Of a stretch of 64,000 nucleotides of DNA, positions 46,949 to 58,636 are shown in pieces (position 1 is the stretch's first letter; the number at the start of each line of letters is the position of its first letter). The notes beneath the pieces were generated by a model. That model ran no database searches. It was not told the DNA's origin and saw only the letters and a program-made list of their open reading frames with translations. Made by a program: the position numbers and the translations under genes. The DNA comes from Rhodamnia argentea (lineage: Eukaryota > Streptophyta > Magnoliopsida > Myrtales > Myrtaceae). The stretch spans positions 62,001-126,000 of the forward strand of contig NW_025955866.1 of assembly GCF_020921035.1 (NCBI RefSeq), written 5' to 3'.

Positions 46949-47068
46949 AGGGGGTGCAACACGAGGACTTCCCGGGAGGTCGCCCATCCTAGTACTACTC
47001 TCGCCCAAGCACGCTTAACCGGAGTTCGATGGGATCCGGTGCATTAGTGCTTTGGTATGATCGCACCC
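46949..47068 (-). rRNA. 5S rRNA: 5S rRNA copy 109, hybrid at site A
   Basis: Site A GTGCTTTGG as in copy 102. B TTCGAT, C ACCGG; T88C; extra base in the 3'-terminal C run; 120 nt. Confidence 0.88.
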
Positions 47069-47380
47069 GTTATGTTATGCATTGCAAATATATTTGTAAT
47101 AAATGCCCTTCCCCTTCTTGCAAAATGTTCGAACTTTCTTTTTCCTGGTTTTCGTGCCCTGTCGCGTGATTAGTTAACGGGATATTCCTTGGAAACGACA
47201 AACTAAGAAAAAAAATCCCCATGAATCGAAATTCGCACGTAACTTTTGATCCGGAAGGACTCACGGGGCCCGTAAGTACTTTTCGGAAGCTCGTTCGAGC
47301 CGGTCACGATGGGCCCCGTTATGCCTTCCGAGTGCATTTCTTGAGTCGCAAAAAAAATTAAAAAGTAAAAAACGAAAATG

Positions 47381-47500
47381 AGGGGTGCAACACGAGGACT
47401 TCCCGGGAGGTCACCCATCCTAGTACTACTCTCGCCCAAGCACGCTTAACTTCGGAGTTCTGATGGGATCCGGTGCATTAGTCTTTGGTATGATCGCCCC
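47381..47500 (-). rRNA. 5S rRNA: 5S rRNA copy 110
   Basis: A GTCTTTGG, B and C normal, 5' end GCCCC instead of GCACCC; 120 nt. Confidence 0.9.
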
Positions 47501-47812
47501 GTTATGTTATGCATTGCAAATATATTTGTAATAAATGCCCTTCCCCTTCTTGCAAAATGTTCGAACTTTCTTTTTCCTGGTTTTCGTGCCTGTCGCGTGA
47601 TTAGTTAACGGGATATTCCTTGGAAACGACAAACTAAGAAAAAAAATCCCCATGAATCGAAATTCGCACGTAACTTTTGATCCGGGAAGGACTCACGGGG
47701 CCCGTAAGTACTTTTCGGAAAGCTCGTTCGAGCCGGTCACGATGGGCCCGTTATGCCTTCCCGAGTGCATTTCTTGAGTCGAAAAAAAATTAAAAAGTAA
47801 AAAACGAAAATG

Positions 47813-47931
47813 AGGGGTGCAACACGAGGACTTCCCGGGAGGTCACCCATCCTAGTACTACTCTCGCCCAAGCACGCTTAACCCGGAGTTCGATGGGATC
47901 CGGTGCATTAGTCTTTGGTATGATCGCACCC
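47813..47931 (-). rRNA. 5S rRNA: 5S rRNA copy 111, variant
   Basis: A GTCTTTGG, B TTCGAT, C ACCCGG; 119 nt. Confidence 0.9.
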
Positions 47932-48243
47932 GTTATGTTATGCATTGCAAATATATTTGTAATAAATGCCCTTCCCCTTCTTGCAAAATGTTCGAACTTT
48001 CTTTTTCCTGGTTTTCGTGCCCTGTCGCGTGATTAGTTAACGGGATATTCCTTGGAAACGACAAACTAAGAAAAAAAATCCCCATGAATCGAAATTCGCA
48101 CGTAACTTTTGATCCGGAAGGACTCACGGGGCCCGTAAGTACTTTTCGGGGAGCTCGTTCGAGCCGGTCACGATGGGCCCGTTATGCCTTCCGAGTGCAT
48201 TTCTTGAGTCGCAAAAAAAATTAAAAAGTAAAAAACGAAAATG

Positions 48244-48362
48244 AGGGGTGCAACACGAGGACTTCCCGGGAGGTCACCCATCCTAGTACTACTCTCGCCC
48301 AAGCACGCTTAACCCGGAGTTCGATGGGATCCGGTGCATTAGTCTTTGGTATGATCGCACCC
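48244..48362 (-). rRNA. 5S rRNA: 5S rRNA copy 112, variant
   Basis: A GTCTTTGG, B TTCGAT, C ACCCGG; 119 nt. Confidence 0.9.
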
Positions 48363-48679
48363 GTTATGTTATGCATTGCAAATATATTTGTAATAAATGC
48401 CCTTCCCCTTCTTGCAAAATGTTCGAACTTTCTTTTTCCTGGTTTTTCGTGCCCTGTCGCGTGATTAGTTAACGGGATATTCCTTGGAAAGCGACAAACT
48501 AAGAAAAAAAAATCCCCATGAATCGAAATTCGCACGTAACTTTTGATCCAGGAAGGACTCACGGGGCCCGTAAGTACTTTTCGGAAGCTCGTTCGAGCCG
48601 GTCACGATGGGCCCCGTTATGCCTTCCGAGTGCATTTCTTGAGTCGCAAAAAAAAATTAAAAAGTAAAAAACGAAAATG

Positions 48680-48798
48680 AGGGGTGCAACACGAGGACTT
48701 CCCGGGAGGTCACCCATCCTAGTACTACTCTCGCCCAAGCACGCTTAACCCGGAGTTCGATGGGATCCGGTGCATTAGTCTTTGGTATGATCGCACCC
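48680..48798 (-). rRNA. 5S rRNA: 5S rRNA copy 113, variant
   Basis: A GTCTTTGG, B TTCGAT, C ACCCGG; 119 nt. Confidence 0.9.
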
Positions 48799-49108
48799 GT
48801 TATGTTATGCATTGCAAATATATTTGTAATAAATGCCCTTCCCCTTCTTGCAAAATGTTCGAACTTTCTTTTTTCCTGGTTTTTCGTGCCTGTCGCGTGA
48901 TTAGTTAGCGGGATATTCCTTGGAAACGACAAACTAAAAAAAAAATCCCCATGAATCGAAATTCGCACGTAACTTTTGATCCGGAAGGACTCACGGGGCC
49001 CGTAAGTACTTTTCGGAAGCTCGTTCGAGCCGGTCACGATGGGCCCCGTTATGCCTTCCGAGTGCATTTCTTGAGTTAAAAAAAATTAAAAAGTAAAAAA
49101 CGAAAATG

Positions 49109-49226
49109 AGGGGTGCAACGCGAGGACTTCCCGGGAGGTCACCCATCCTAGTACTACTCTCGCCCAAGCACGCTTAACCGGAGTTCGATGGGATCCGGTG
49201 CATTAGTCTTTGGTATGATCGCACCC
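49109..49226 (-). rRNA. 5S rRNA: 5S rRNA copy 114, variant
   Basis: A GTCTTTGG, B TTCGAT, C ACCGG; T109C; 118 nt. Confidence 0.89.
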
Positions 49227-49540
49227 GTTATGTTATGCATTGCAAATATATTTGTAATAAATGCCCTTCCCCTTCTTGCAAAATGTTCGAACTTTCTTTT
49301 TCCTGGTTTTCGTGCCTGTCGCGTGATTAGTTAACGGGATATTCCTTGGAAACGACAAACTAAGAAAAAAAATCCCCATGAATCGAAATTCGCACGTAAC
49401 TTTTGATCCGGGAAGGACTCACGGGGCCCGTAAGTACTTTTTCGGAAGCTCGTTCGAGCCGGTCACGATGGGCCCCGTTATGCCTTCCCAGTGCATTTCT
49501 TGAGTCGCAAAAAAAAATTAAAAAGTAAAAAACGAAAATG

Positions 49541-49659
49541 AGGGGTGCGACGCGAGGACTTCCCGGGAGGTCGCCCATCCTAGTACTACTCTCGCCCAAG
49601 CACGCTTAACCCGGAGTTCGATGGGATCCGGTGCATTAGTCTTTGGTATGATCGCACCC
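49541..49659 (-). rRNA. 5S rRNA: 5S rRNA copy 115, variant
   Basis: A GTCTTTGG, B TTCGAT, C ACCCGG; T88C, T109C and T112C together; 119 nt. Confidence 0.88.
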
Positions 49660-49971
49660 GTTATGTTATGCATTGCAAATATATTTGTAATAAATGCCCT
49701 TCCCCTTCTTGCAAAATGTTCGAACTTTCTTTTTCCTGGTTTTCGTGCCCTGTCGCGTGATTAGTTAACGGGATATTCCTTGGAAGCGACAAACTAAGAA
49801 AAAAAATCCCCATGAATCGAAATTCGCACGTAACTTTTGATCCGGGAAGGACTCACGGGGCCCGTAAGTACTTTTCGGAAAGCTCGTTCGAGCCGGTCAC
49901 GATGGGCCCGTTATGCCTTCCGAGTGCATTTCTTGAGTCGCAAAAAAATTAAAAAGTAAAAAACGAAAATG

Positions 49972-50090
49972 AGGGGTGCAACACGAGGACTTCCCGGGAG
50001 GTCGCCCATCCTAGTACTACTCTCGCCCAAGCACGCTTAACCCGGAGTTCGATGGGATCCGGTGCATTAGTCTTTGGTATGATCGCACCC
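49972..50090 (-). rRNA. 5S rRNA: 5S rRNA copy 116, variant
   Basis: A GTCTTTGG, B TTCGAT, C ACCCGG; T88C; 119 nt. Confidence 0.89.
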
Positions 50091-50402
50091 GTTATGTTAT
50101 GCATTGCAAATATATTTGTAATAAATGCCCTTCCCCTTCTTGCAAAATGTTCGAACTTTCTTTTTCCTGGTTTTCGTGCCCTGTCGCGTGATTAGTTAAC
50201 GGGATATTCCTTGGAAACGACAAACTAAGAAAAAAAATCCCCGTGAATCGAAATTCGCACGTAACTTTTGATCCGGAAGGACTCACGGGGCCCGTAAGTA
50301 CTTTTCGGAAAGCTCGTTCGAGCCGGTCACGATGGGCCCGTTATGCCTTCCGAGTGCATTTCTTGAGTCGCAAAAAAAATTAAAAAGTAAAAAACGAAAA
50401 TG

Positions 50403-50519
50403 AGGGGTGCAACGCGAGGACTTCCCGGGAGGTCACCCATCCTAGTACTACTCTCGCCCAAGCACGCTTAACCGGAGTTCGATGGGATCCGGTGCATTAG
50501 TGCTGGTATGATCGCACCC
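50403..50519 (-). rRNA. 5S rRNA: 5S rRNA copy 117
   Basis: A normal, B TTCGAT, C ACCGG; T109C; 117 nt. Confidence 0.9.
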
Positions 50520-50834
50520 GTTATGTTATGCATTGCAAATATATTTGTAATAAATGCCCTTCCCCTTCTTGCAAAATGTTCGAACTTTCTTTTTTCCTGG
50601 TTTTCGTGCCCTGTCGCGTGATTAGTTAACGGGATATTCCTTGGAAACGACAAACTAAGAAAAAAAATCCCCATGAATCGAAATTCGCACGTAACTTTTG
50701 ATCCGGAAGGACTCACGGGGCCCGTAAGTAACTTTTCGGAAAGCTCGTTCGAGCCGGTCACGATGGGCCCCGTTATGCCTTCCGAGTGCATTTCTTGAGT
50801 CGCAAAAAAAATTAAAAAGTAAAAAACGAAAATG

Positions 50835-50954
50835 AGGGGTGCGACACGAGGACTTCCCGGGGAGGTCACCCATCCTAGTACTACTCTCGCCCAAGCACGC
50901 TTAACCCGGAGTTCGATGGGATCCGGTGCATTAGTCTTTGGTATGATCGCACCC
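50835..50954 (-). rRNA. 5S rRNA: 5S rRNA copy 118, variant
   Basis: A GTCTTTGG, B TTCGAT, C ACCCGG; T112C; extra base in the nt 94-99 run; 120 nt. Confidence 0.88.
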
Positions 50955-51271
50955 GTTATGTTATGCATTGCAAATATATTTGTAATAAATGCCCTTCCCC
51001 TTCTTGCAAAATGTTCGAACTTTCTTTTTTCCTGGTTTTTTCGTGCCCGTCGCGTGATTAGTTAACGGGATATTCCTTGGAAACGACAAACTAAGAAAAA
51101 AAATCCCCATGAATCGAAATTCGCACGTAACTTTTGATCCGGAAGGACTCACGGGGCCCGTAAGTACTTTTCGGAAAGCTCGTTCCGAACCGGTCACGAT
51201 GGGCCCCGTTATGCCTTCCCGAGTGCATTTCTTGAGTCGCAAAAAAAATTAAAAAGTAAAAAACGAAAATG

Positions 51272-51389
51272 AGGGGTGCAACACGAGGACTTCCCGGGAG
51301 GTCGCCCATCCTAGTACTACTCTCGCCCAAGCACGCTTAACCCGGAGTTCGATGGGATCCGGTGCATTAGTGCTGGTATGATCGCACCC
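51272..51389 (-). rRNA. 5S rRNA: 5S rRNA copy 119
   Basis: A normal, B TTCGAT, C ACCCGG; T88C; 118 nt. Confidence 0.91.
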
Positions 51390-51705
51390 GTTATGTTATG
51401 CATTGCAAATATATTTGTAATAAATGCCCTTCCCCTTCTTGCAAAATGTTCGAACTTTCTTTCTTCCTGGTTTTCGTGCCCTGTCGCGTGATTAGTTAAC
51501 GGGATATTCCTTGGAAACGACAAACTAAGAAAAAAAATCCCCGTGAATCGAAATTCGCACGTAACTTTTGATCCGGAAGGACTCACGGGGCCCGTAAGTA
51601 CTTTTCGGAAAGCTCGTTCCGAGCCGGTCACGATGGGCCCCGTTATGCCTTCCCGAGTGCATTTCTTGAGTCGCAAAAAAAATTAAAAAGTAAAAAACGA
51701 AAATG

Positions 51706-51822
51706 AGGGGTGCAACACGAGGACTTCCCAGGAGGTCGCCCATCCTAGTACTACTCTCGCCCAAGCACGCTTAACCGGAGTTCGATGGGATCCGGTGCAT
51801 TAGTGCTGGTATGATCGCACCC
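51706..51822 (-). rRNA. 5S rRNA: 5S rRNA copy 120
   Basis: A normal, B TTCGAT, C ACCGG; T88C; T at nt 96; 117 nt. Confidence 0.9.
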
Positions 51823-52137
51823 GTTATGTTATGCATTGCAAATATATTTGTAATAAATGCCCTTCCCCTTCTTGCAAAATGTTCGAACTTTCTTTCTTCC
51901 TGGTTTTCGTGCCTGTCGCGTGATTAGTTAACGGGATATTCCTTGGAAACGACAAACTAAGAAAAAAAATCCCCATGAATCGAAATTCGCACGTAACTTT
52001 TGATCCGGAAGGACTCACGGGGCCCGTAAGTACTTTTCGGAAAGCTCGTTCCGAACCGGTCACGATGGGCCCCGTTATGCCTTCCCGAGTGCATTTCTTG
52101 AGTCGCAAAAAAAATTAAAAAGTAAAAAACGAAAATG

Positions 52138-52255
52138 AGGGGTGCGACACGAGGACTTCCCGGGAGGTCGCCCATCCTAGTACTACTCTCGCCCAAGCAC
52201 GCTTAACCGGAGTTCGATGGGATCCGGTGCATTAGTCTTTGGTATGATCGCACCC
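52138..52255 (-). rRNA. 5S rRNA: 5S rRNA copy 121, variant
   Basis: A GTCTTTGG, B TTCGAT, C ACCGG; T88C and T112C; 118 nt. Confidence 0.88.
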
Positions 52256-52568
52256 GTTATGTTATGCATTGCAAATATATTTGTAATAAATGCCCTTCCC
52301 CTTCTTGCAAAATGTTCGAACTTTCTTTTTTCCTGGTTTTCGTGCCTGTCGCGTGATTAGTTAACGGGATATTCCTTGGAAACGACAAACTAAGAAAAAA
52401 AAATCCCCGTGAATCGAAATTCGCACGTAACTTTTGATCCGGAAGGACTCACGGGGCCCGTAAGTACTTTTCGGAAAGCTCGTTCGAGCCGGTCACGATG
52501 GGCCCGTTATGCCTTCCGAGTGCATTTCTTGAGTCGCAAAAAAAATTAAAAAGTAAAAAACGAAAATG

Positions 52569-52687
52569 AGGGGTGCAACACGAGGACTTCCCGGGAGGTC
52601 ACCCATCCCTAGTACTACTCTCGCCCAAGCACGCTTAACCGGAGTTCGATGGGATCCGGTGCATTAGTCTTTGGTATGATCGCACCC
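52569..52687 (-). rRNA. 5S rRNA: 5S rRNA copy 122, variant
   Basis: A GTCTTTGG, B TTCGAT, C ACCGG; extra base next to nt 81-82; 119 nt. Confidence 0.89.
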
Positions 52688-52999
52688 GTTATGTTATGCA
52701 TTGCAAATATATTTGTAATAAATGCCCTTCCCCTTCTTGCAAAATGTTCGAACTTTCTTTTTCCTGGTTTTTCGTGCCCTGTCGCGTGATTAGTTAACGG
52801 GATATTCCTTGGAAACGACAAACTAAGAAAAAAAATCCCCATGAATCGAAATTCGCACGTAACTTTTGATCCAGAAGGACTCACGGGGCCCGTAAGTACT
52901 TTTCGGAAGCTCGTTCGAACCGGTCACGATGGGCCCCGTTATGCCTTCCGAGTGCATTTCTTGAGTCGCAAAAAAATTAAAAAGTAAAAAACGAAAATG

Positions 53000-53117
53000 A
53001 GGGGTGCAACACGAGGACTTCCCGGGAGGTCACCCATCCTAGTACTACTCTCGCCCAAGCACGCTTAACCCGGAGTTCGATGGGATCCGGTGCATTAGTG
53101 CTGGTATGATCGCACCC
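53000..53117 (-). rRNA. 5S rRNA: 5S rRNA copy 123
   Basis: A normal, B TTCGAT, C ACCCGG; 118 nt. Confidence 0.92.
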
Positions 53118-53429
53118 GTTATGTTATGCATTGCAAATATATTTGTAATAAATGCCCTTCCCCTTCTTGCAAAATGTTCGAACTTTCTTTCTTCCTGGTT
53201 TTCGTGCCCTGTCGCGTGATTAGTTAACGGGATATTCCTTGGAAACGACAAACTAAGAAAAAAAATCCCCGTGAATCGAAATTCGCACGTAACTTTTGAT
53301 CCGGAAGGACTCACGGGGCCCGTAAGTACTTTTCGGAAGCTCGTTCGAACCGGTCACGATGGGCCCGTTATGCCTTCCGAGTGCATTTCTTGAGTCGCAA
53401 AAAAAATTAAAAAGTAAAAAACGAAAATG

Positions 53430-53549
53430 AGGGGTGCGACACGAGGACTTCCCAGGAGGTCACCCATCCTAGTACTACTCTCGCCCAAGCACGCTTAACT
53501 TCGGAGTTCTGATGGGATCCGGTGCATTAGTGCTGGTATGATCGCACCC
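53430..53549 (-). rRNA. 5S rRNA: 5S rRNA copy 124, near normal
   Basis: A, B and C normal; T at nt 96 and T112C, the same haplotype as copy 131; 120 nt. Confidence 0.96.
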
Positions 53550-53865
53550 GTTATGTTATGCATTGCAAATATATTTGTAATAAATGCCCTTCCCCTTCTT
53601 GCAAAATGTTCGAACTTTCTTTCTTCCTGGTTTTCGTGCCCTGTCGCGTGATTAGTTAACGGGATATTCCTTGGAAACGACAAACTAAGAAAAAAAAATC
53701 CCCGTGAATCGAAATTCGCACGTAACTTTTGATCCGTAAGGACTCACGGGGCCCGTAAGTACTTTTCGGAAAGCTCGTTCCGAGCCGGTCACGATGGGCC
53801 CGTTATGCCTTCCCGAGTGCATTTCTTGAGTCGCAAAAAAAATTAAAAAGTAAAAAACGAAAATG

Positions 53866-53987
53866 AGGGGTGCAACACGAGGACTTCCCGGGAGGTCACC
53901 CATCCTAGTACTACTCTCGCCCAAGCACGCTTAACTTCGGAGTTCTGATGGGATCCGGTGCATTAGTCTTTGGTATGATCGCTACCC
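53866..53987 (-). rRNA. 5S rRNA: 5S rRNA copy 125
   Basis: A GTCTTTGG, B and C normal, 5' end GCTACCC; 122 nt. Confidence 0.9.
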
Positions 53988-54300
53988 GTTATGTTATGCA
54001 TTGCAAATATATTTGTAATAAATGCCCTTCCCCTTCTTGCAAAATGTTCGAACTTTCTTTCTTCCTGGTTTTCGTGCCCTGTCGCGTGATTAGTTAACGG
54101 GATATTCCTTGGAAGCGACAAACTAAGAAAAAAAATCCCCATGAATCGAAATTCGCACGTAACTTTTGATCCATAAGGACTCACGGGGCCCGTAAGTACT
54201 TTTCGGAAGCTCGTTCGAGCCGGTCACGATGGGCCCGTTATGCCTTCCGAGTGCATTTCTTGAGTCGCAAAAAAAAATTAAAAAGTAAAAAACGAAAATG

Positions 54301-54420
54301 AGGGGTGCAACACGAGGACTTCCCGGGAGGTCACCCATCCTAGTACTACTCTCGCCCAAGCACGCTTAACTTCGGAGTTCTGATGGGATCCGGTGCATTA
54401 GTGCTGGTATGATCGCACCC
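54301..54420 (-). rRNA. 5S rRNA: 5S rRNA copy 126, normal
   Basis: A, B and C normal; 120 nt. Confidence 0.98.
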
Positions 54421-54735
54421 GTTATGTTATGCATTGCAAATATATTTGTAATAAATGCCCTTCCCCTTCTTGCAAAATGTTCGAACTTTCTTTTTTCCTG
54501 GTTTTCGTGCCCTGTCGCGTGATTAGTTAGCGGGATATTCCTTGGAAACGACAAACTAAGAAAAAAATCCCCGTGAATCGAAATTCGCACGTAACTTTTG
54601 ATCCAGGAAGGACTCACGGGGCCCGTAAGTACTTTTCGGAAAGCTCGTTCGAACCGGTCACGATGGGCCCGTTATGCCTTCCCCGAGTGCATTTCTTGAG
54701 TCGTAAAAAAAATTAAAAAGTAAAAAACGAAAATG

Positions 54736-54854
54736 AGGGGTGCAACACGAGGACTTCCCGGGAGGTCACCCATCCTAGTACTACTCTCGCCCAAGCACGC
54801 TTAACCCGGAGTTCGATGGGATCCGGTGCATTAGTCTTTGGTATGATCGCACCC
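54736..54854 (-). rRNA. 5S rRNA: 5S rRNA copy 127, variant
   Basis: A GTCTTTGG, B TTCGAT, C ACCCGG; 119 nt. Confidence 0.9.
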
Positions 54855-55169
54855 GTTATGTTATGCATTGCAAATATATTTGTAATAAATGCCCTTCCCC
54901 TTCTTGCAAAATGTTCGAACTTTCTTTCTTCCTGGTTTTCGTGCCTGTCGCGTGATTAGTTAACGGGATATTCCTTGGAAACGACAAACTAAGAAAAAAA
55001 AATCCCCATGAATCGAAATTCGCACGTAACTTTTGATCCGGAAGGACTCACGGGGCCCGTAAGTACTTTTCGGAAAGCTCGTTCGAACCGGTCCACGATG
55101 GGCCCCGTTATGCCTTCCCGAGTGCATTTCTTGAGTCGCAAAAAAATTAAAAAGTAAAAAACGAAAATG

Positions 55170-55288
55170 AGGGGTGCAACACGAGGACTTCCCGGGAGGT
55201 CACCCATCCTAGTACTACTCTCGCCCAAGCACGCTTAACCCGGAGTTCGATGGGATCCGGTGCATTAGTCTTTGGTATGATCGCACCC
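55170..55288 (-). rRNA. 5S rRNA: 5S rRNA copy 128, variant
   Basis: A GTCTTTGG, B TTCGAT, C ACCCGG; 119 nt. Confidence 0.9.
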
Positions 55289-55600
55289 GTTATGTTATGC
55301 ATTGCAAATATATTTGTAATAAATGCCCTTCCCCTTCTTGCAAAATGTTCGAACTTTCTTTTTCCTGGTTTTCGTGCCCTGTCGCGTGATTAGTTAACGG
55401 GATATTCCTTGGAAAGCGACAAACTAAGAAAAAAAATCCCCGTGAATCGAAATTCGCACGTAACTTTTGATCCGGAAGGACTCACGGGGCCCGTAAGTAC
55501 TTTTCGGAAGCTCGTTCGAGCCGGTCGCGATGGGCCCCGTTATGCCTTCCGAGTGCATTTCTTGAGTCGCAAAAAAATTAAAAAGTAAAAAACGAAAATG

Positions 55601-55718
55601 AGGGTGCAACACGAGGACTTCCCGGGAGGTCGCCCATCCTAGTACTACTCTCGCCCAAGCACGCTTAACCCGGAGTTCGATGGGATCCGGTGCATTAGTC
55701 TTTGGTATGATCGCACCC
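55601..55718 (-). rRNA. 5S rRNA: 5S rRNA copy 129, variant
   Basis: A GTCTTTGG, B TTCGAT, C ACCCGG; T88C; one base fewer in the 3'-terminal C run; 118 nt. Confidence 0.88.
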
Positions 55719-56031
55719 GTTATGTTATGCATTGCAAATATATTTGTAATAAATGCCCTTCCCCTTCTTGCAAAATGTTCGAACTTTCTTTCTTCCTGGT
55801 TTTCGTGCCGCGTCGCGTGATTAGTTAACGGGATATTCCTTGGAAACGACAAACTAAGAAAAAAAATCCCCGTGAATCGAAATTCGCACGTAACTTTTGA
55901 TCCGGAAGGACTCACGGGGCCCGTAAGTACTTTTCGGAAGCTCGTTCGAACCGGTCACGATGGGCCCCGTTATGCCTTCCGAGTGCATTTCTTGAGTCGG
56001 AAAAAAAATTAAAAAGTAAAAAACGAAAATG

Positions 56032-56150
56032 AGGGGTGCAACACGAGGACTTCCCGGGAGGTCACCCATCCTAGTACTACTCTCGCCCAAGCACGCTTAA
56101 CCCGGAGTTCGATGGGATCCGGTGCATTAGTCTTTGGTATGATCGCACCC
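56032..56150 (-). rRNA. 5S rRNA: 5S rRNA copy 130, variant
   Basis: A GTCTTTGG, B TTCGAT, C ACCCGG; 119 nt. Confidence 0.9.
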
Positions 56151-56465
56151 GTTATGTTATGCATTGCAAATATATTTGTAATAAATGCCCTTCCCCTTCT
56201 TGCAAAATGTTCGAACTTTCTTTCTTCCTGGTTTTCGTGCCTGTCGCGTGATTAGTTAGCGGGATATTCCTTGGAAACGACAAACTAAGAAAAAAAATCC
56301 CCATGAATCGAAATTCGCACGTAACTTTTGATCCGTAAGGACTCACGGGGCCCGTAAGTACTTTTCGGAAAGCTCGTTCCGAGCCGGTCACGATGGGCCC
56401 CGTTATGCCTTCCCGAGTGCATTTCTTGAGTCGCAAAAAAAATTAAAAAGTAAAAAACGAAAATG

Positions 56466-56585
56466 AGGGGTGCGACACGAGGACTTCCCAGGAGGTCACC
56501 CATCCTAGTACTACTCTCGCCCAAGCACGCTTAACTTCGGAGTTCTGATGGGATCCGGTGCATTAGTGCTGGTATGATCGCACCC
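56466..56585 (-). rRNA. 5S rRNA: 5S rRNA copy 131, near normal
   Basis: A, B and C normal; T at nt 96 and T112C; 120 nt. It shares this pair of changes with copy 124, seven units away. Confidence 0.96.
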
Positions 56586-56897
56586 GTTATGTTATGCATT
56601 GCAAATATATTTGTAATAAATGCCCTTCCCCTTCTTGCAAAATGTTCGAACTTTCTTTCTTCCTGGTTTTCGTGCCCTGTCGCGTGATTAGTTAACGGGA
56701 TATTCCTTGGAAACGACAAACTAAGAAAAAAAATCCCCGTGAATCGAAATTCGCACGTAACTTTTGATCCATAAGGACTCACGGGGCCCGTAAGTACTTT
56801 TCGGAAGCTCGTTCCGAGCCGGTCACGATGGGCCCGTTATGCCTTCCGAGTGCATTTCTTGAGTCGTAAAAAAATTAAAAAGTAAAAAACGAAAATG

Positions 56898-57017
56898 AGG
56901 GGTGCAACACGAGGACTTCCCGGGAGGTCGCCCATCCTAGTACTACTCTCGCCCAAGCACGCTTAACTTCGGAGTTCTGATGGGATCCGGTGCATTAGTG
57001 CTGGTATGATCGCACCC
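56898..57017 (-). rRNA. 5S rRNA: 5S rRNA copy 132, near normal
   Basis: A, B and C normal; T88C; 120 nt. Confidence 0.96.
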
Positions 57018-57331
57018 GTTATGTTATGCATTGCAAATATATTTGTAATAAATGCCCTTCCCCTTCTTGCAAAATGTTCGAACTTTCTTTTTTCCTGGTT
57101 TTCGTGCCCTGTCGCGTGATTAGTTAACGGGATATTCCTTGGAAACGACAAACTAAGAAAAAAAATCCCCATGAATCGAAATTCGCACGTAACTTTTGAT
57201 CCAGAAGGACTCACGGGGCCCGTAAGTACTTTTCGGAAAGCTCGTTCCGAACCGGTCACGATGGGCCCCGTTATGCCTTCCGAGTGCATTTCTTGAGTCG
57301 CAAAAAAATTAAAAAGTAAAAAACGAAAATG

Positions 57332-57452
57332 AGGGGTGCAACACGAGGACTTCCCGGGAGGTCACCCATCCTAGTACTACTCTCGCCCAAGCACGCTTAA
57401 CCCGGGGTTACGATGGGATCCGGTGCATTAGTCTTTGGTATGATCGCTACCC
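57332..57452 (-). rRNA. 5S rRNA: 5S rRNA copy 133, variant
   Basis: A GTCTTTGG, B TTACGAT, C ACCCGGGG, 5' end GCTACCC; 121 nt. Confidence 0.87.
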
Positions 57453-57767
57453 GTTATGTTATGCATTGCAAATATATTTGTAATAAATGCCCTTCCCCTT
57501 CTTGCAAAATGTTCGAACTTTCTTTTTTCCTGGTTTTCGTGCCCTGTCGCGTGATTAGTTAGCGGGATATTCCTTGGAAACGACAAACTAAGAAAAAAAA
57601 TCCCCGTGAATCGAAATTCGCACGTAACTTTTGATCCGGAAGGACTCGCGGGGCCCGTAAGTACTTTTCGGAAGCTCGTTCGAACCGGTCACGATGGGCC
57701 CCGTTATGCCTTCCGAGTGCATTTCTTGAGTCGCAAAAAAAAATTAAAAAAGTAAAAAACGAAAATG

Positions 57768-57885
57768 AGGGGTGCAACACGAGGACTTCCCGGGAGGTCA
57801 CCCATCCTAGTACTACTCTCGCCCAAGCACGCTTAACCGGAGTTCGATGGGATCCGGTGCATTAGTCTTTGGTATGATCGCTCCC
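57768..57885 (-). rRNA. 5S rRNA: 5S rRNA copy 134, variant
   Basis: A GTCTTTGG, B TTCGAT, C ACCGG, 5' end GCTCCC; 118 nt. Confidence 0.88.
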
Positions 57886-58198
57886 GTTATGTTATGCATT
57901 GCAAATATATTTGTAATAAATGCCCTTCCCCTTCTTGCAAAATGTTCGAACTTTCTTTTTTCCTGGTTTTTCGTGCCCTGTCGCGTGATTAGTTAACGGG
58001 ATATTCCTTGGAAACGACAAACTAAGAAAAAAAATCCCCGTGAATCGAAATTCGCACGTAACTTTTGATCCGGAAGGACTCACGGGGCCCGTAAGTACTT
58101 TTCGGAAGCTCGTTCGAGCCGGTCACGATGGGCCCGTTATGCCTTCCGAGTGCATTTCTTGAGTCGCAAAAAAAATTAAAAAGTAAAAAACGAAAATG

Positions 58199-58318
58199 AG
58201 GGGGTGCAACACGAGGACTTCCCGGGAGGTCGCCCATCCTAGTACTACTCTCGCCCAAGCACGCTTAACCCGGAGTTCGATGGGATCCGGTGCATTAGTC
58301 TTTGGTATGATCGCACCC
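58199..58318 (-). rRNA. 5S rRNA: 5S rRNA copy 135, variant
   Basis: A GTCTTTGG, B TTCGAT, C ACCCGG; T88C; extra base in the 3'-terminal C run; 120 nt. Confidence 0.88.
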
Positions 58319-58636
58319 GTTATGTTATGCATTGCAAATATATTTGTAATAAATGCCCTTCCCCTTCTTGCAAAATGTTCGAACTTTCTTTCTTCCTGGT
58401 TTTCGTGCCCTGTCGCGTGATTAGTTAACGGGATATTCCTTGGAAAGCGACAAACTAAGAAAAAAAATCCCCGTGAATCGAAATTCGCACGTAACTTTTG
58501 ATCCGGGAAGGACTCACGGGGCCCGTAAGTACTTTTCGGAAAGCTCGTTCGAGCCGGTCACGATGGGCCCCGTTATGCCTTCCGAGTGCATTTCTTGAGT
58601 CGCAAAAAAAATTTTAAAAAGTAAAAAACGAAAATG

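Noticed and set aside
3594-56490. T at nt 96 (CCTCCTGGG) in copies 9, 120, 124 and 131 as a novel variant
   Set aside because: Both CCTCCCGGG and CCTCCTGGG are found in plant 5S sequences as far as I recall, so the base itself is not unusual; only its haplotype sharing is kept as a finding.
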